From the NCBI GenBank assembly GCA_900115795.1, contig FOXT01000009.1, forward strand, positions 1 to 64,000: a stretch of 64,000 nucleotides of DNA, given 5' to 3'. The DNA is from Lachnospiraceae bacterium XBB1006 (GTDB lineage Bacteria; Bacillota; Clostridia; Lachnospirales; Lachnospiraceae). Made by a program: the position numbers and the translations under genes. The notes below the pieces were generated by a model. It was not told the DNA's origin and made no database searches. It saw only the letters and a program-made list of their open reading frames with translations. Shown here in pieces: positions 16,563 to 25,737 of this stretch; positions within the stretch are counted from its first letter, which is position 1; every line of letters begins with the position of its first letter.

Positions 16563-17231
16563 ATGTATAAACTATTTTTAGTAGAAGACGATTCCGGCAT
16601 CGCCGAGGCAATTGCTACGCAGGCTGCGATGTGGAATTATGAATTGTATAGAGCTGAGAATTATCAGGATATTATGGCAGAGTTTTCGAAGGAGGCACCA
16701 CAGTTGGTGCTTCTGGACATTACTTTGCCCTTTTTTAATGGATACCATTGGTGTACGCAGATTCGAAAGGTGTCGCAAGTCCCCATACTCTTCATCTCGT
16801 CAGCCGGAGACAATATGAACATTGTGATGGCTATGAACATGGGAGCGGATGATTTTTTGGTAAAACCCTTCGATTTCAGCGTGATGATGGCAAAAATCCA
16901 GGCACTTTTGCGAAGGAGCTATGACTTTGCCGGGAGTTTGCCGGTGATGGAGCACAACGGAGTAATGTTACATACCGGTGAACAAGTGGTTTTGTACGGA
17001 GAGGAACGATTGGAGTTAAGTAAAAACGAGTATCGTATTTTACTTTGCCTGATGGAAAATCGTGGACAGGTCGTAAGCCGGGAAAAATTGATGCAACGGT
17101 TGTGGGAGACCGATTGTTTTGTGGATGAAAATACGTTATCCGTCAATGTGAACCGGTTGCGGAAAAAATTAGAGGGTATTGGTGTAAAGAACTTTATTGC
17201 AACGAAATTCGGAGAGGGGTATCAGATTTGA
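16563..17231 (+). CDS. Response regulator, OmpR/BceR-like
   Basis: 222-residue DNA-binding regulator of a cell-envelope stress two-component system. The receiver domain has the acidic pair in LVEDD, the phospho-acceptor Asp in LVLLDITLPFFNG (about residue 51) and the Lys in LVKPFD. A winged-helix C-terminal domain ends in VNRLRKKL and GEGYQI. GGGGGA lies 7 bases upstream of the ATG at 16563; a longer reading frame back to 16335 is probably not translated. Its stop overlaps the kinase start (TTGA). Together with the kinase and the exporter genes it forms a BceRS-AB-type module for sensing peptide antibiotics. Confidence 0.93.
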   Translation: MYKLFLVEDDSGIAEAIATQAAMWNYELYRAENYQDIMAEFSKEAPQLVLLDITLPFFNGYHWCTQIRKVSQVPILFISSAGDNMNIVMAMNMGADDFLVKPFDFSVMMAKIQALLRRSYDFAGSLPVMEHNGVMLHTGEQVVLYGEERLELSKNEYRILLCLMENRGQVVSREKLMQRLWETDCFVDENTLSVNVNRLRKKLEGIGVKNFIATKFGEGYQI

Positions 17232-18130
17232 GGCGCTATTGGAAAGAACGAGGCGGAATAATTTTATTTTTCATTATGATGGGAATCGTGTTTGCGATTA
17301 GCTTCTATTTATTTGCATTACCGCTCCTGGCGGTGATTTATCCCTATGGAATTGCCGGGGTTCTTGGAATCGTATGCCTGGTTATCGATTATCGGAAAAA
17401 GAAAGTGCTTTGGAAGAAAGAGTGGGAGAAGGAGCAGGAAATCCTGGAAAGACAGCAGGAGTATCGGGAGCAGGTAGGACGATTTGGGGACATGATGGAT
17501 TATTTTACAACCTGGGTGCATCAAATTAAGACGCCGATTGCCTCCATGCATTTGACGCTGCAAAATCAGGATACTACCTTGTCGCGGCATTTATTGACGG
17601 AGCTCTTTTATGTGGAACAATATGTGGGCATGGTGCTTGCGTATCTTCGGTTGGATTCTACCAGCACGGACTATGTTTTGCGTCAGATATCGGTTGATGG
17701 GGTGATCAAAGAAGTATTACGTAAGCTGTCACGGCAGTTTATAGAAAAGAAACTCTCTCTTACCTATGAAGGGACGACGTTTGTTACGATTTCGGATGAA
17801 AAATGGCTGGCATTTGTAATCGAACAGATTTTGACGAATGCAATCAAATATACCAGAGAAGGCGGAATCACCATTACGGTGTCAAAAGAAGGGGTGCTAG
17901 AGATTTGCGACACCGGAATCGGAATTGCATCCGAGGACTTGCCCCGCATTTTTCAAAAGGGATACACCGGCTACAACGGACGGAGTGATAAGAAGGCCAG
18001 CGGGTTGGGGTTGTACCTGACAAAGCAGGTATGTAATAATTTAAAGCATGAGATATCCGTATCTTCCAAGGTGGGGTGCGGAACCTGCGTGCAGATACAG
18101 TTGACACGACCCACCGGTAGATTGGAATGA
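17228..18130 (+). CDS. Intramembrane-sensing histidine kinase, BceS-like
   Basis: 300-residue kinase with two N-terminal transmembrane helices separated by only a few residues and no extracellular sensor, the hallmark of BceS-type kinases that sense through their ABC transporter. The H-box is WVHQIKTPI (His about 98), the N-box EQILTNAIKYT, then DTGIGI and SGLGLYL for ATP binding. The start is a TTG whose last two bases overlap the regulator's TGA, so translation is coupled. It phosphorylates the regulator at 16563 and probably responds to flux through the BceAB-type transporter downstream. Confidence 0.92.
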   Translation: MRRYWKERGGIILFFIMMGIVFAISFYLFALPLLAVIYPYGIAGVLGIVCLVIDYRKKKVLWKKEWEKEQEILERQQEYREQVGRFGDMMDYFTTWVHQIKTPIASMHLTLQNQDTTLSRHLLTELFYVEQYVGMVLAYLRLDSTSTDYVLRQISVDGVIKEVLRKLSRQFIEKKLSLTYEGTTFVTISDEKWLAFVIEQILTNAIKYTREGGITITVSKEGVLEICDTGIGIASEDLPRIFQKGYTGYNGRSDKKASGLGLYLTKQVCNNLKHEISVSSKVGCGTCVQIQLTRPTGRLE

Positions 18131-18136
18131 CAGAGT

Positions 18137-18154
18137 TCTTACAGCAGTGTAAGA
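18137..18154. promoter_or_regulatory. BceR-type operator
   Basis: TCTTACA-gcag-TGTAAGA is a perfect 18-bp inverted repeat. It matches the TNACA-N4-TGTAA consensus known for BceR-like regulators of transporter operons in Firmicutes. It lies about 50 bases upstream of the -10 of the transporter genes, the usual place for activation. This strongly suggests that the response regulator at 16563 switches on the genes at 18252 and 19013. Confidence 0.85.
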
Positions 18155-18159
18155 TTTGA

Positions 18160-18212
18160 GGCGGAAATTGTAAGACCTTTCGATAGAGGCAGATTTCCGC
18201 CTTTGCTATACT
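18160..18212 (+). promoter_or_regulatory. Promoter region of the BceAB-like operon with a palindrome
   Basis: An extended -10, TGCTATACT (18204-18212), has no recognisable -35 at the normal distance, as expected for an activated promoter. Just upstream, GGCGGAAAT (about 18161) and ATTTCCGCC (about 18193) form a second inverted repeat with a loop of about 25 bases. The repeat could be a weak terminator for the kinase transcript (CCGCC is followed by TTT) or another regulatory site. Confidence 0.55.
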
Positions 18213-18251
18213 ATGTTCAGAAAGAGCAAAGAATAGTAAAGGAGAAAAAAG

Positions 18252-19010
18252 ATGAGTATGTTAGAGGTACAAGGTCTCAAGAAAACCTATAGCACCCGCT
18301 TTGGTGGTGCAAAAGTAGAGGCATTAAAAAATGTTGGATTTGAAGTTGATGAGGGCGAATACGTTGCCATCATGGGGGAGTCCGGTTCGGGAAAGACGAC
18401 GTTGTTAAACATGTTGGCAGCAATTGATAAGCCGACCGCCGGCAGTGTGAAATTAAAGGGAAAGGAGTTAGCAACAATTCCGGACAAAGCGTTGGCCTCC
18501 TTTCGAAGAGAACACTTGGGTTTCGTGTTTCAGGACTTCAATTTATTGGACACGTTTAGTCTTAAAGATAATATTTTTCTTCCACTGGTGCTTGCAGGGC
18601 AAAAGTACACGGAAATGGAAAGCCGATTGCGCCCCATTGCGAAGGCGCTAAATATTCAGGAATTACTGGAAAAATATCCTTACGAGGTATCCGGAGGACA
18701 GAAGCAGCGTGCAGCAGTGGCAAGGGCAATCATTACAAGACCGGAGCTTTTGTTGGCAGATGAGCCAACCGGAGCATTGGACAGTAAGGCTACGGATGAG
18801 CTTTTGGCTTTATTCGGGGAAATCAACCGTGCGGGGCAGACCATTGTAATGGTAACCCACTCGGTAAAAGCGGCCAGTCATGCAAACCGCGTGCTATTTA
18901 TCCGAGATGGAGAAGTATTCCATCAGGTGTATCGCGGAGAGGATAACAACGAAGCGATGTATCAGAAGATTTCAAACACGCTGACGCTTTTGACAACAGG
19001 GGGTGAATAA
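18252..19010 (+). CDS. Peptide-resistance ABC transporter ATPase, BceA-like
   Basis: 252-residue ATPase of the MacB/LolD-related class. Walker A is GESGSGKTTLLNML, the Q-loop QDFNLLDTFSLKDNI (an F-N-L-L-D-T-F sequence typical of BceA), the signature VSGGQKQR, Walker B LLLADEPTGALDS and the H-loop MVTHS. AAAGGAGAAAAAAG precedes the ATG. It is followed 2 bases later by the large permease. The pair usually frees lipid II-cycle intermediates from peptide antibiotics such as bacitracin or lantibiotics and signals to the kinase. The specific drug is not predictable. Confidence 0.93.
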   Translation: MSMLEVQGLKKTYSTRFGGAKVEALKNVGFEVDEGEYVAIMGESGSGKTTLLNMLAAIDKPTAGSVKLKGKELATIPDKALASFRREHLGFVFQDFNLLDTFSLKDNIFLPLVLAGQKYTEMESRLRPIAKALNIQELLEKYPYEVSGGQKQRAAVARAIITRPELLLADEPTGALDSKATDELLALFGEINRAGQTIVMVTHSVKAASHANRVLFIRDGEVFHQVYRGEDNNEAMYQKISNTLTLLTTGGE

Positions 19011-19012
19011 AG

Positions 19013-21013
19013 ATGGGAAAACATATGTATTTGCGTATGGCGAAAGATGGTATGCATAAGAACCGTCAGATGTATTTTCCGTATTTATTAACCTGCGTCA
19101 TTATGGTAATGATGGATTATCTGATTGTATACCTTGCAAGCTGCAAAACCTTGAGCATGGCAAAAGGAGGAACTTCTGCACAGGGTATGCTGGGGTTTGG
19201 TGTAGCGGTAGTGGCGATTTTTGCGGTATTCTTCCTGTTGTATACCCACTCGTTTTTGTTAAAGCAGCGAAAAAAAGAATTTGGACTGTATTACATTTTG
19301 GGATTGAATAAGCAGAATCTATTACGCATCTGCGGTTGGGAAACCCTTATTACTGCAGGAATTTCTCTGGCAGGAGGGTTGTTTTTGGGAATTTTACTCA
19401 GTAAAGGGGCAGAACTTTGTTTGGTGAAACTGATCCAGGGGGAGGTAATCCTTCGCTATGAAATTTCCGTATTTGGTATAGTAAAGACGATTGTGCTGTT
19501 TGCTGCAATCTTTGTGCTACAGTTTGTGGGCGCGTCCTGGCAAATGATGCGTATGCAGGCAGTGAATTTGTTGCACTCCGATAAAATGGGAGAAAAGCCG
19601 CCAAAGGGAAATGCGCTGTTTGCTATTGGCGGAGCCCTACTTTTGGGAGGCGCTTATTATCTGGCGGTGACCATTGAAGAGCCGGTTCGTGCGATTTCCA
19701 TTTTTTTCATAGCGGTACTGATGGTTATTGCAGCGACCTACGCTTTGTTTATTGCCGGTAGTGTATTTGCATGTGGACAAATGAAGAAGAAAAAGGGATT
19801 TTATTATAAACCAAATCACTTTGTTTCGGTGTCATCTATGAGCTTTCGTATGAACCGCAATGGTGCAGGCCTGGCATCCATTTGCATTTTGTCCACCATG
19901 GTTCTGGTAACCATGAGTACCACAATTTGCATGTACATTGGTTCGGAGGAAGCGGTGAAAATGCAATGCCCGAAACAGATTAGTGCGTCTGTTCGATTTA
20001 CGAATTCAGAATTGCCTATTGCAAGTGCCGTAGAAGGGTATCGAGAGTGTATTGAGAAGGTGATTGAGAAAAACCGGGTAAAGGTGACAAAAAAAGCGGA
20101 TTATTTGGAAGGAACCTTTATTGCAGAGGAAAAATCCGGGTATCTAAATACTACAGAAGCGGATTTTCGAAAAGGACTGAAGACGGGAAACTGTTACATG
20201 GTGAGTTGGATGCCAGTGGAGGACTACAACAATAACTACCGGAAAAAGGTAAAATTGGCGGCGGACGAGGTGCTGTTAGATGATCCGGATAATGCCTACA
20301 AGGGAAAAACAATTCGCTTTAATGACGGTGCCGTTTACAAAGTAAAGCGGGTGTCGACAAGTGGAGCAGAAAATTTTTATGCAAATGCAGCGGGGTATCC
20401 GCCCCTTCGTATCTACGGTGGCCAGGTTCCTGAGGGAGCAATGCTGATTTACCATTATGATGTGGACACAACCTTAACGGATGAAGAAAGCGGAAACGTA
20501 TCAGACCGGATATTAGAAAAAATCAGTAACTATCATGTGCCGGGAAAAACAGTTCAGGAAATGCAGCAGGATAATATTTCCCTGGATGTACGGACCCAAA
20601 AGGAAATGAGGGATGGCTTTCTGTCGGAGTTTGGGGCATTGCTGTTTTTGGGATGTTTACTTAGTTTGGTATTCTTAGTAGCAACGGTGTTAATTATCTA
20701 TTACAAGCAGATTGCGGAAGGATATGAGGATGTCAAACGATTCGACATCATGAAAAAAGTGGGCATGACGGAGCGGGAAATCAAGAAGAGTATCAATTCC
20801 CAATTGTTGATGGTATTTTTCATTCCACTGGTAACGGCAGGACTGCATTTGAGTTTTGCGTTTCCGTTAATTGAAAAAATCATTATGTTAATGGGAATTT
20901 GTAATCGTGTGTTATTAGCAGGAACGTCTGCCATTGGATTCGCGGTATTTGCAGGATTCTACATGATCGTTTATAAGATGACAGCAAACGAGTATTACAA
21001 AATTGTGCGATAA
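19013..21013 (+). CDS. Peptide-resistance ABC transporter permease, BceB-like
   Basis: 666-residue FtsX-family permease of normal BceB size. It has ten predicted membrane segments with a large extracellular loop (about residues 310-530) between helices 7 and 8, the region that determines antibiotic specificity. An FtsX-type segment (RKKEFGLYYILGLNKQNLLRICGWETL near residue 85) contacts the ATPase, and a second (DIMKKVGMTEREIKKSINSQ) lies near residue 580. It starts 2 bases after the ATPase gene and ends before a hairpin terminator at 21088. Confidence 0.93.
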   Translation: MGKHMYLRMAKDGMHKNRQMYFPYLLTCVIMVMMDYLIVYLASCKTLSMAKGGTSAQGMLGFGVAVVAIFAVFFLLYTHSFLLKQRKKEFGLYYILGLNKQNLLRICGWETLITAGISLAGGLFLGILLSKGAELCLVKLIQGEVILRYEISVFGIVKTIVLFAAIFVLQFVGASWQMMRMQAVNLLHSDKMGEKPPKGNALFAIGGALLLGGAYYLAVTIEEPVRAISIFFIAVLMVIAATYALFIAGSVFACGQMKKKKGFYYKPNHFVSVSSMSFRMNRNGAGLASICILSTMVLVTMSTTICMYIGSEEAVKMQCPKQISASVRFTNSELPIASAVEGYRECIEKVIEKNRVKVTKKADYLEGTFIAEEKSGYLNTTEADFRKGLKTGNCYMVSWMPVEDYNNNYRKKVKLAADEVLLDDPDNAYKGKTIRFNDGAVYKVKRVSTSGAENFYANAAGYPPLRIYGGQVPEGAMLIYHYDVDTTLTDEESGNVSDRILEKISNYHVPGKTVQEMQQDNISLDVRTQKEMRDGFLSEFGALLFLGCLLSLVFLVATVLIIYYKQIAEGYEDVKRFDIMKKVGMTEREIKKSINSQLLMVFFIPLVTAGLHLSFAFPLIEKIIMLMGICNRVLLAGTSAIGFAVFAGFYMIVYKMTANEYYKIVR

Positions 21014-21087
21014 GAAACGCGTTAGAGGATAATTAGTAACTATCTCTGTTTTATGTTACAATTATGATATGGATTTGGGCGAATAGT

Positions 21088-21130
21088 AGGAACTAATTTA
21101 CGTAGAATGTGTAAATTGGTTCCTATTTTT
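21088..21130 (+). terminator. Terminator after the BceAB-like genes
   Basis: AGGAACTAATTTAC pairs with GTAAATTGGTTCCT (one mismatch) around a 9-base loop, followed by ATTTTTG. This is a good intrinsic terminator about 75 bases past the permease stop. Confidence 0.75.
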
Positions 21131-21211
21131 GTATAACGAAAATAGTATGATGGGCAGGTGCATTGGGAAAATTGCACAAAAACAGCGGTGCCGATTTGTG
21201 GAACCGGATTC

Positions 21212-21272
21212 TTGTGCAGCGTTTCCAAAACATGCTACAATGAAGGAAACTAAGAGAAGGAGAAAGGTTTCC
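21212..21272 (+). promoter_or_regulatory. Promoter and candidate TetR operator
   Basis: TTGTGC (21212-21217), an 18-base spacer and TACAAT (21236-21241), with TGC before the -10 (extended -10). Three half-sites surround it: GTTTCC at 21221-21226, GGAAAC at 21245-21250 and GTTTCC at 21267-21272. They are arranged so that the first two form an inverted repeat around the -10. This fits autoregulation by the TetR protein encoded just downstream. Confidence 0.5.
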
Positions 21273-21298
21273 AAAGAGAGGGCGACCGGTGGAAGAAG

Positions 21299-21877
21299 TT
21301 GAAGAATGCAGAAGAGATTCAGGCAGCAAAGGCGAAGGTGCTTGATGCCACACTACGTGTGTTTAATGCGAAAGGCTTGAAGTTCACCATGGATGACATT
21401 GCTGCGGAAGTTTCCATGAGTAAGAAGACCATTTACGTGTTGTTTGAAGATAAGCAGAGCATGTTTATGGCAATGGTTGATTATTGTTTTGATGGGATTA
21501 AGGAAGGGGAAAGGAAAGTACTTGAGAATCCAAACCTGAATACAGTGGAGAAGATCCGGACAATTTTGGGGGTTCTGCCGGATGGATACAAGGATGTAAA
21601 TTTCTCCCTGCTATATGAACTACGGGAGAAATACCCGGATATTTACGATGCGGTGGAAGAACGGTTAGAGACCGGATGGGAGGGCACAATTGAATTGTTA
21701 GAGCGGGGAATGCGCGAAGGTGTCATTCGGCCCATCAATGTAGCGTTGTTTAAATCCGTATTCGAAGCGGCATTAGAACAGTTTTTCCGAAGAGATGTGT
21801 TGGTACGCAATCAGATTGGATATGCCGATGCATTGCAGGAAGTGGTGGATATTCTGGTAGACGGTATCCGTGCTTAG
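21299..21877 (+). CDS. TetR-family transcriptional regulator
   Basis: 192-residue regulator. The N-terminal helix-turn-helix has the family order: VLDATLRVFNAKGLKFTMDDIAAEVSMSKKTIYVLFEDKQ (recognition helix near SKKTIYVLF). The rest is an all-helical ligand-binding domain. The start is a TTG at 21299 with GGTGG 6 bases upstream; no in-frame ATG is nearby. It is the first gene of the operon with a GH2 enzyme, GPH symporter, GH36 and GH5, so it probably represses this operon until a sugar or other ligand binds. Confidence 0.9.
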   Translation: MKNAEEIQAAKAKVLDATLRVFNAKGLKFTMDDIAAEVSMSKKTIYVLFEDKQSMFMAMVDYCFDGIKEGERKVLENPNLNTVEKIRTILGVLPDGYKDVNFSLLYELREKYPDIYDAVEERLETGWEGTIELLERGMREGVIRPINVALFKSVFEAALEQFFRRDVLVRNQIGYADALQEVVDILVDGIRA

Positions 21878-21893
21878 AGAAGGAGACGAAACA

Positions 21894-24239
21894 ATGCGAG
21901 AGTATATCAATAATGGATGGCACTTTGGAACGGAAGAGGTGCGTCTTCCACATACGGTGAAAGAATTGCCGCTCCACTATTTTTCAGAGCAGGCGTATCA
22001 AATGGTATCGACCTATGAGAAAAGATTACAGGCCAGACCGGAGTGGAAGAACAAGCGGGTGTTTGTTACCTTTGAGGGGGTTGCACATAAGGCAGAGGTG
22101 TTTTTAAACAATGTAAAAGTTGGGGAACATGCCTGTGGTTATACGGCCTTTACGGTGGAGCTGACAGATGTGCTATGCTATGACAAAGAGAACCGTTTGG
22201 TAGTATCGGTGGATAGCCGGGAGAGTGTGAATGTTCCGCCGTTTGGATTTGTGGTTGACTATTTGACTTATGGGGGCATCTACCGCGACGTCTATCTTGA
22301 AGTGAAAGAACCGGTTTTTGTGGAGGATGTATTTGTACGTACCACAATGCTTCAACAGGAGAAGAAGCAGGCGGAACTATTGGTGGATGTGACCGTCAGC
22401 AAAGGATGTGGTTCCGATACGTTGCGGATGGAGGTGCTGGACGAACAACAGGTGATTGCCACTGCAGAGATTGCGACACAAGAAGGTGTGACAACGTATC
22501 AGAAGAACTTATCGCTCTCAGGAATCGAGGCCTGGGAGTTGGAACATCCTAAGCTCTATTCTTTACGGACAACACTGTTGTCGAATGGAGAAGAGAAGCA
22601 GATACGATTTGGAATTCGAACCGTAGCCTTTCGTGCAGAAGGATTTTACTTAAATGGAAAGAAGAGAAAGCTACGAGGCTTAAACCGTCATCAAAGCTAT
22701 CCCTACGTGGGGTATGCCATGCCAAAGCGGTTGCAGGAATGGGATGCGGAACTTTTGAAGTGGGAGTTGGGACTGAATGCGGTGCGAACCAGTCATTATC
22801 CACAATCCCAGTATTTTATCGATCGATGCGATGAACTTGGACTTTTGGTGTTTACGGAAATTCCGGGATGGCAGCATATTGGAGATGAGGCGTGGAAAGC
22901 CCAGGCAGTGAAGAACGTGGAAGAAATGATTTTGCAATACCGCAACCATCCGTCCATCTTTTTATGGGGAGTGCGTATTAATGAGTCGCAGGATGATGAA
23001 GAATTTTATCGGAGAACCAACGAGACAGCCCATCGCTTAGACGACAGTCGTCCAACCGGCGGGGTACGAGCGCATGCCAGGAGTCAGTTGTTAGAGGATG
23101 TGTATACCTATAATGATTTTGTACATAGCGGCAACAACGAAGGGTGTCAGCCCAAGAAGAAGGTAACGTCGGACATGCGTAAAGGATACCTAATCTCTGA
23201 ATACAATGGACACATGTATCCGACGAAGATGTTTGATAAAGAGGATGTGCGAAAAGAACAGGCGCTGCGTCATATCCGGGTGTTAGAGGATGTGGCCGGA
23301 CAGGAGGATATAGCCGGAAGTTTTGGCTGGTGTATGTTTGACTACAATACGCACAAAGATTTTGGTAGCGGAGACCGGATTTGCTATCATGGAGTCATGG
23401 ATATGTTTCGAAATCCCAAACCGGCGGCATTGATGTATGCTTGTCAGCAGGAGCGTATCCCGGTGTTAGACATCAGTTCTTCCATGGATATTGGTGAACA
23501 TCCGGCGTCCAATCGGGGAATCACGTATATTTATACCAACGCGGATAGTGTACGGATGTATAAGAACGATGTTTTTATTAAGGAATATCAGGCAAGTGAC
23601 AGCCCTTACAAGCATGTGGCCCATGGACCAATTGTCATTGATGATTTTATCGGCAACCAGATTCATGAGCGGGAGGCATTTACAAAGCATCAGGCGGATA
23701 TTATTAAGGATGCCTTGAACTTCACCGCATTACATGGCTATGGACCGTATCCGCCCTCCATACTTTGGAAAGCCTTGCAATGTCTGACCATCTATCATAT
23801 GAAGATGGACGATGCAGTGGCGTTATACAATCGCTATATTGGTGATTGGGGTGGTGCCGCTACAAGCTATCGCTTTGAGGCAATTAAGGATGGTAAGGTA
23901 GTGAAAACGGTGGTAAAAGAGCCGGTAAATCAAGTACGCTTGCAAGCACGGGTCAGCCATTCGGAGCTGGTGGAAACAACAAGTTATGATGTGGCAGCAG
24001 TGCAGATTCTGGCAGTGGACCAGAATGGCAATCAGGTCTTTTTTGCAAATGAACCCCTTACGGTAACGGTGGAAGGCGATTTGGAATTAATTGGAGATTC
24101 CCAGGTCGGACTTTCCGGCGGTGCTACCGGGGTGTATATAAAAAGCATAGGTCGAAACGGCAGTGGAAAACTGCGGGTGTTCAACCCACAGCTTGGGGAG
24201 TTGATTCTTCCATTTACCATAACAGGATGCGAGGTGTGA
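21894..24239 (+). CDS. Glycoside hydrolase family 2 enzyme
   Basis: 781-residue intracellular glycosidase (no signal peptide). The N-terminal sugar-binding domain includes RVFVTFEGVAHKAEVFLNN; an immunoglobulin-like domain and the TIM barrel follow. The acid/base Glu is in WGVRINESQD (about residue 363) and the nucleophile Glu is probably in LISEYNGHMYP (about 435). C-terminal beta domains complete a LacZ/GalB-like layout. GH2 covers beta-galactosidase, beta-glucuronidase and beta-mannosidase; with GH36 and GH5 nearby, an oligosaccharide side-chain or exo-acting role fits. AAGGAGA precedes the ATG at 21894. Confidence 0.9.
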   Translation: MREYINNGWHFGTEEVRLPHTVKELPLHYFSEQAYQMVSTYEKRLQARPEWKNKRVFVTFEGVAHKAEVFLNNVKVGEHACGYTAFTVELTDVLCYDKENRLVVSVDSRESVNVPPFGFVVDYLTYGGIYRDVYLEVKEPVFVEDVFVRTTMLQQEKKQAELLVDVTVSKGCGSDTLRMEVLDEQQVIATAEIATQEGVTTYQKNLSLSGIEAWELEHPKLYSLRTTLLSNGEEKQIRFGIRTVAFRAEGFYLNGKKRKLRGLNRHQSYPYVGYAMPKRLQEWDAELLKWELGLNAVRTSHYPQSQYFIDRCDELGLLVFTEIPGWQHIGDEAWKAQAVKNVEEMILQYRNHPSIFLWGVRINESQDDEEFYRRTNETAHRLDDSRPTGGVRAHARSQLLEDVYTYNDFVHSGNNEGCQPKKKVTSDMRKGYLISEYNGHMYPTKMFDKEDVRKEQALRHIRVLEDVAGQEDIAGSFGWCMFDYNTHKDFGSGDRICYHGVMDMFRNPKPAALMYACQQERIPVLDISSSMDIGEHPASNRGITYIYTNADSVRMYKNDVFIKEYQASDSPYKHVAHGPIVIDDFIGNQIHEREAFTKHQADIIKDALNFTALHGYGPYPPSILWKALQCLTIYHMKMDDAVALYNRYIGDWGGAATSYRFEAIKDGKVVKTVVKEPVNQVRLQARVSHSELVETTSYDVAAVQILAVDQNGNQVFFANEPLTVTVEGDLELIGDSQVGLSGGATGVYIKSIGRNGSGKLRVFNPQLGELILPFTITGCEV

Positions 24240-24240
24240 T

Positions 24241-25728
24241 ATGGCAGAGAAGTCAAAGAGAATTTTTGGAAACGAAATGAGCGGTAAGGTATATCGCAAG
24301 GCGGTGAAAACCAAAGCAAAGAATATCAGAAAATTTGGAGATGACAGCAACAAGGAATATACCCTGTCAATTCAGAAGAACCCTTACATTGGTGATAGTT
24401 TAGGCGTTTATAATGTCTACGTGGGAAATCAGCCATTGGCGGGGGAAGGCGTATGTGACGAACACGGATTTGATACGGAAAAGGGAATCATTGTGGGAAA
24501 CATTCGGATGGGCTTTGGCCATTATCGAATTTCCATGGCGATGGCATCAGCGGCAAAGGCGCTGGGGTATACCCCCTACTGGATGGATTTGAACGGATTT
24601 CCGGATACCACCTGTACCAAAGTGATCAGTGCGCAAAATGAACTGTATTCCTTGGGGTCACGTTTATCGAAAAATCCGATTTTTAATCGGTTGGTATGGG
24701 AGCCATTGAATTACGAAGGCTTCCGCGCATTATCCTATAATGCCTCTGACCAGAAAAATGCGGAGCTTATGGCGCCGGTTTATAAGAAGGTGCCAAAACA
24801 AATGCCGGTTATTGGAACCCATGTATGGCCTGCACAGGCAGCCGTCCACGCCGGCATGAAGTATGTGGTGAATGCCATTCCGGACAATTGGCCAATGGCG
24901 TTGCATTTGTCAGAGGGAAGTGTGCATACCATTCAGTGCAAGAATTCCTATATGGGATATCGGATTTTAAACGGAATGAACAAGAAAACGGTGTGCAAAG
25001 AAATGCCGGCGGAAAGTCTGGTTTATACAGGCCATTACATTGATCATGAATTAGTCAGCAATATTGAAGCGGATTGTGAAGCGCGTCTTTTGCGAAAAAA
25101 AGAAGGCAAACCTATGCGCTTTTTGCTAACGATTGGTGGTGCCGGTGCCCAAAGAGAAATTTTTGCCGCTATTATCCGGTATTTGCTTCCGTTTATAAAA
25201 GAGAAAAAGGCAGCACTTTACGTAAATGTAGGGGATTATAAGAATGTATGGGAGGAATTGCAAAGAGAGATTCCGGAGATGAAAAAAGTGTGCAAAGAAC
25301 ACTTTGATAACTGGAAGGACACGGAAGCCTTTGCAACGAAGGCCCTTCTGCCGGAAATAGAGATAATCGGAATCCATGGGTTTTATCATAAAAATATTTT
25401 TGAAGCGGTATATGCTACAAACCTGCTGATGCGAAGCTGTGACGTGCTGGTAACGAAACCAAGTGAGCTTGCATTTTACCCGGTACCGAAACTGTTCATC
25501 AAGCGTGTTGGAAAGCATGAAATGTGGGGGGCAATCCATTCGGCGGAGATTGGCGATGGAACCTTAGAGTGCCGCGACAATGAGCATACGATTCAGATGA
25601 TTCGCATGTTCATGGAAGATGAGTCGTTATTGACACAGATGTGTGAAAGCATCGTGGAAAATAAAAAACAGGGTATTTACGATGGTGCCTACAAAGTGGT
25701 GGAATTGGCCATGGGCATGAAACAATAG
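24241..25728 (+). CDS. GT-B-fold (MurG/UgtP-like) protein of unknown function
   Basis: 495 residues, one base after the GH2 gene. The motif GIIVGNIRMGFGHYRISMAMASAAKALGY near residue 80 resembles the GxGH-containing N-terminal loop of MurG/UgtP glycosyltransferases. LLTIGGAGAQREIFAAII near 290 resembles the start of their C-terminal domain, and DVLVTKPSELAFYPVPKLFI near 400 resembles the nucleotide-sugar binding region (TKPS in place of the usual TKPGG). So the fold is probably GT-B, but the acceptor and donor are unknown and catalysis is not certain. A glycosyltransferase-like protein is unusual inside a catabolic glycoside hydrolase operon. The first 60 residues are basic and match nothing I recognise. 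Confidence 0.7.
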   Translation: MAEKSKRIFGNEMSGKVYRKAVKTKAKNIRKFGDDSNKEYTLSIQKNPYIGDSLGVYNVYVGNQPLAGEGVCDEHGFDTEKGIIVGNIRMGFGHYRISMAMASAAKALGYTPYWMDLNGFPDTTCTKVISAQNELYSLGSRLSKNPIFNRLVWEPLNYEGFRALSYNASDQKNAELMAPVYKKVPKQMPVIGTHVWPAQAAVHAGMKYVVNAIPDNWPMALHLSEGSVHTIQCKNSYMGYRILNGMNKKTVCKEMPAESLVYTGHYIDHELVSNIEADCEARLLRKKEGKPMRFLLTIGGAGAQREIFAAIIRYLLPFIKEKKAALYVNVGDYKNVWEELQREIPEMKKVCKEHFDNWKDTEAFATKALLPEIEIIGIHGFYHKNIFEAVYATNLLMRSCDVLVTKPSELAFYPVPKLFIKRVGKHEMWGAIHSAEIGDGTLECRDNEHTIQMIRMFMEDESLLTQMCESIVENKKQGIYDGAYKVVELAMGMKQ

Positions 25729-25737
25729 GAGGAGAAA

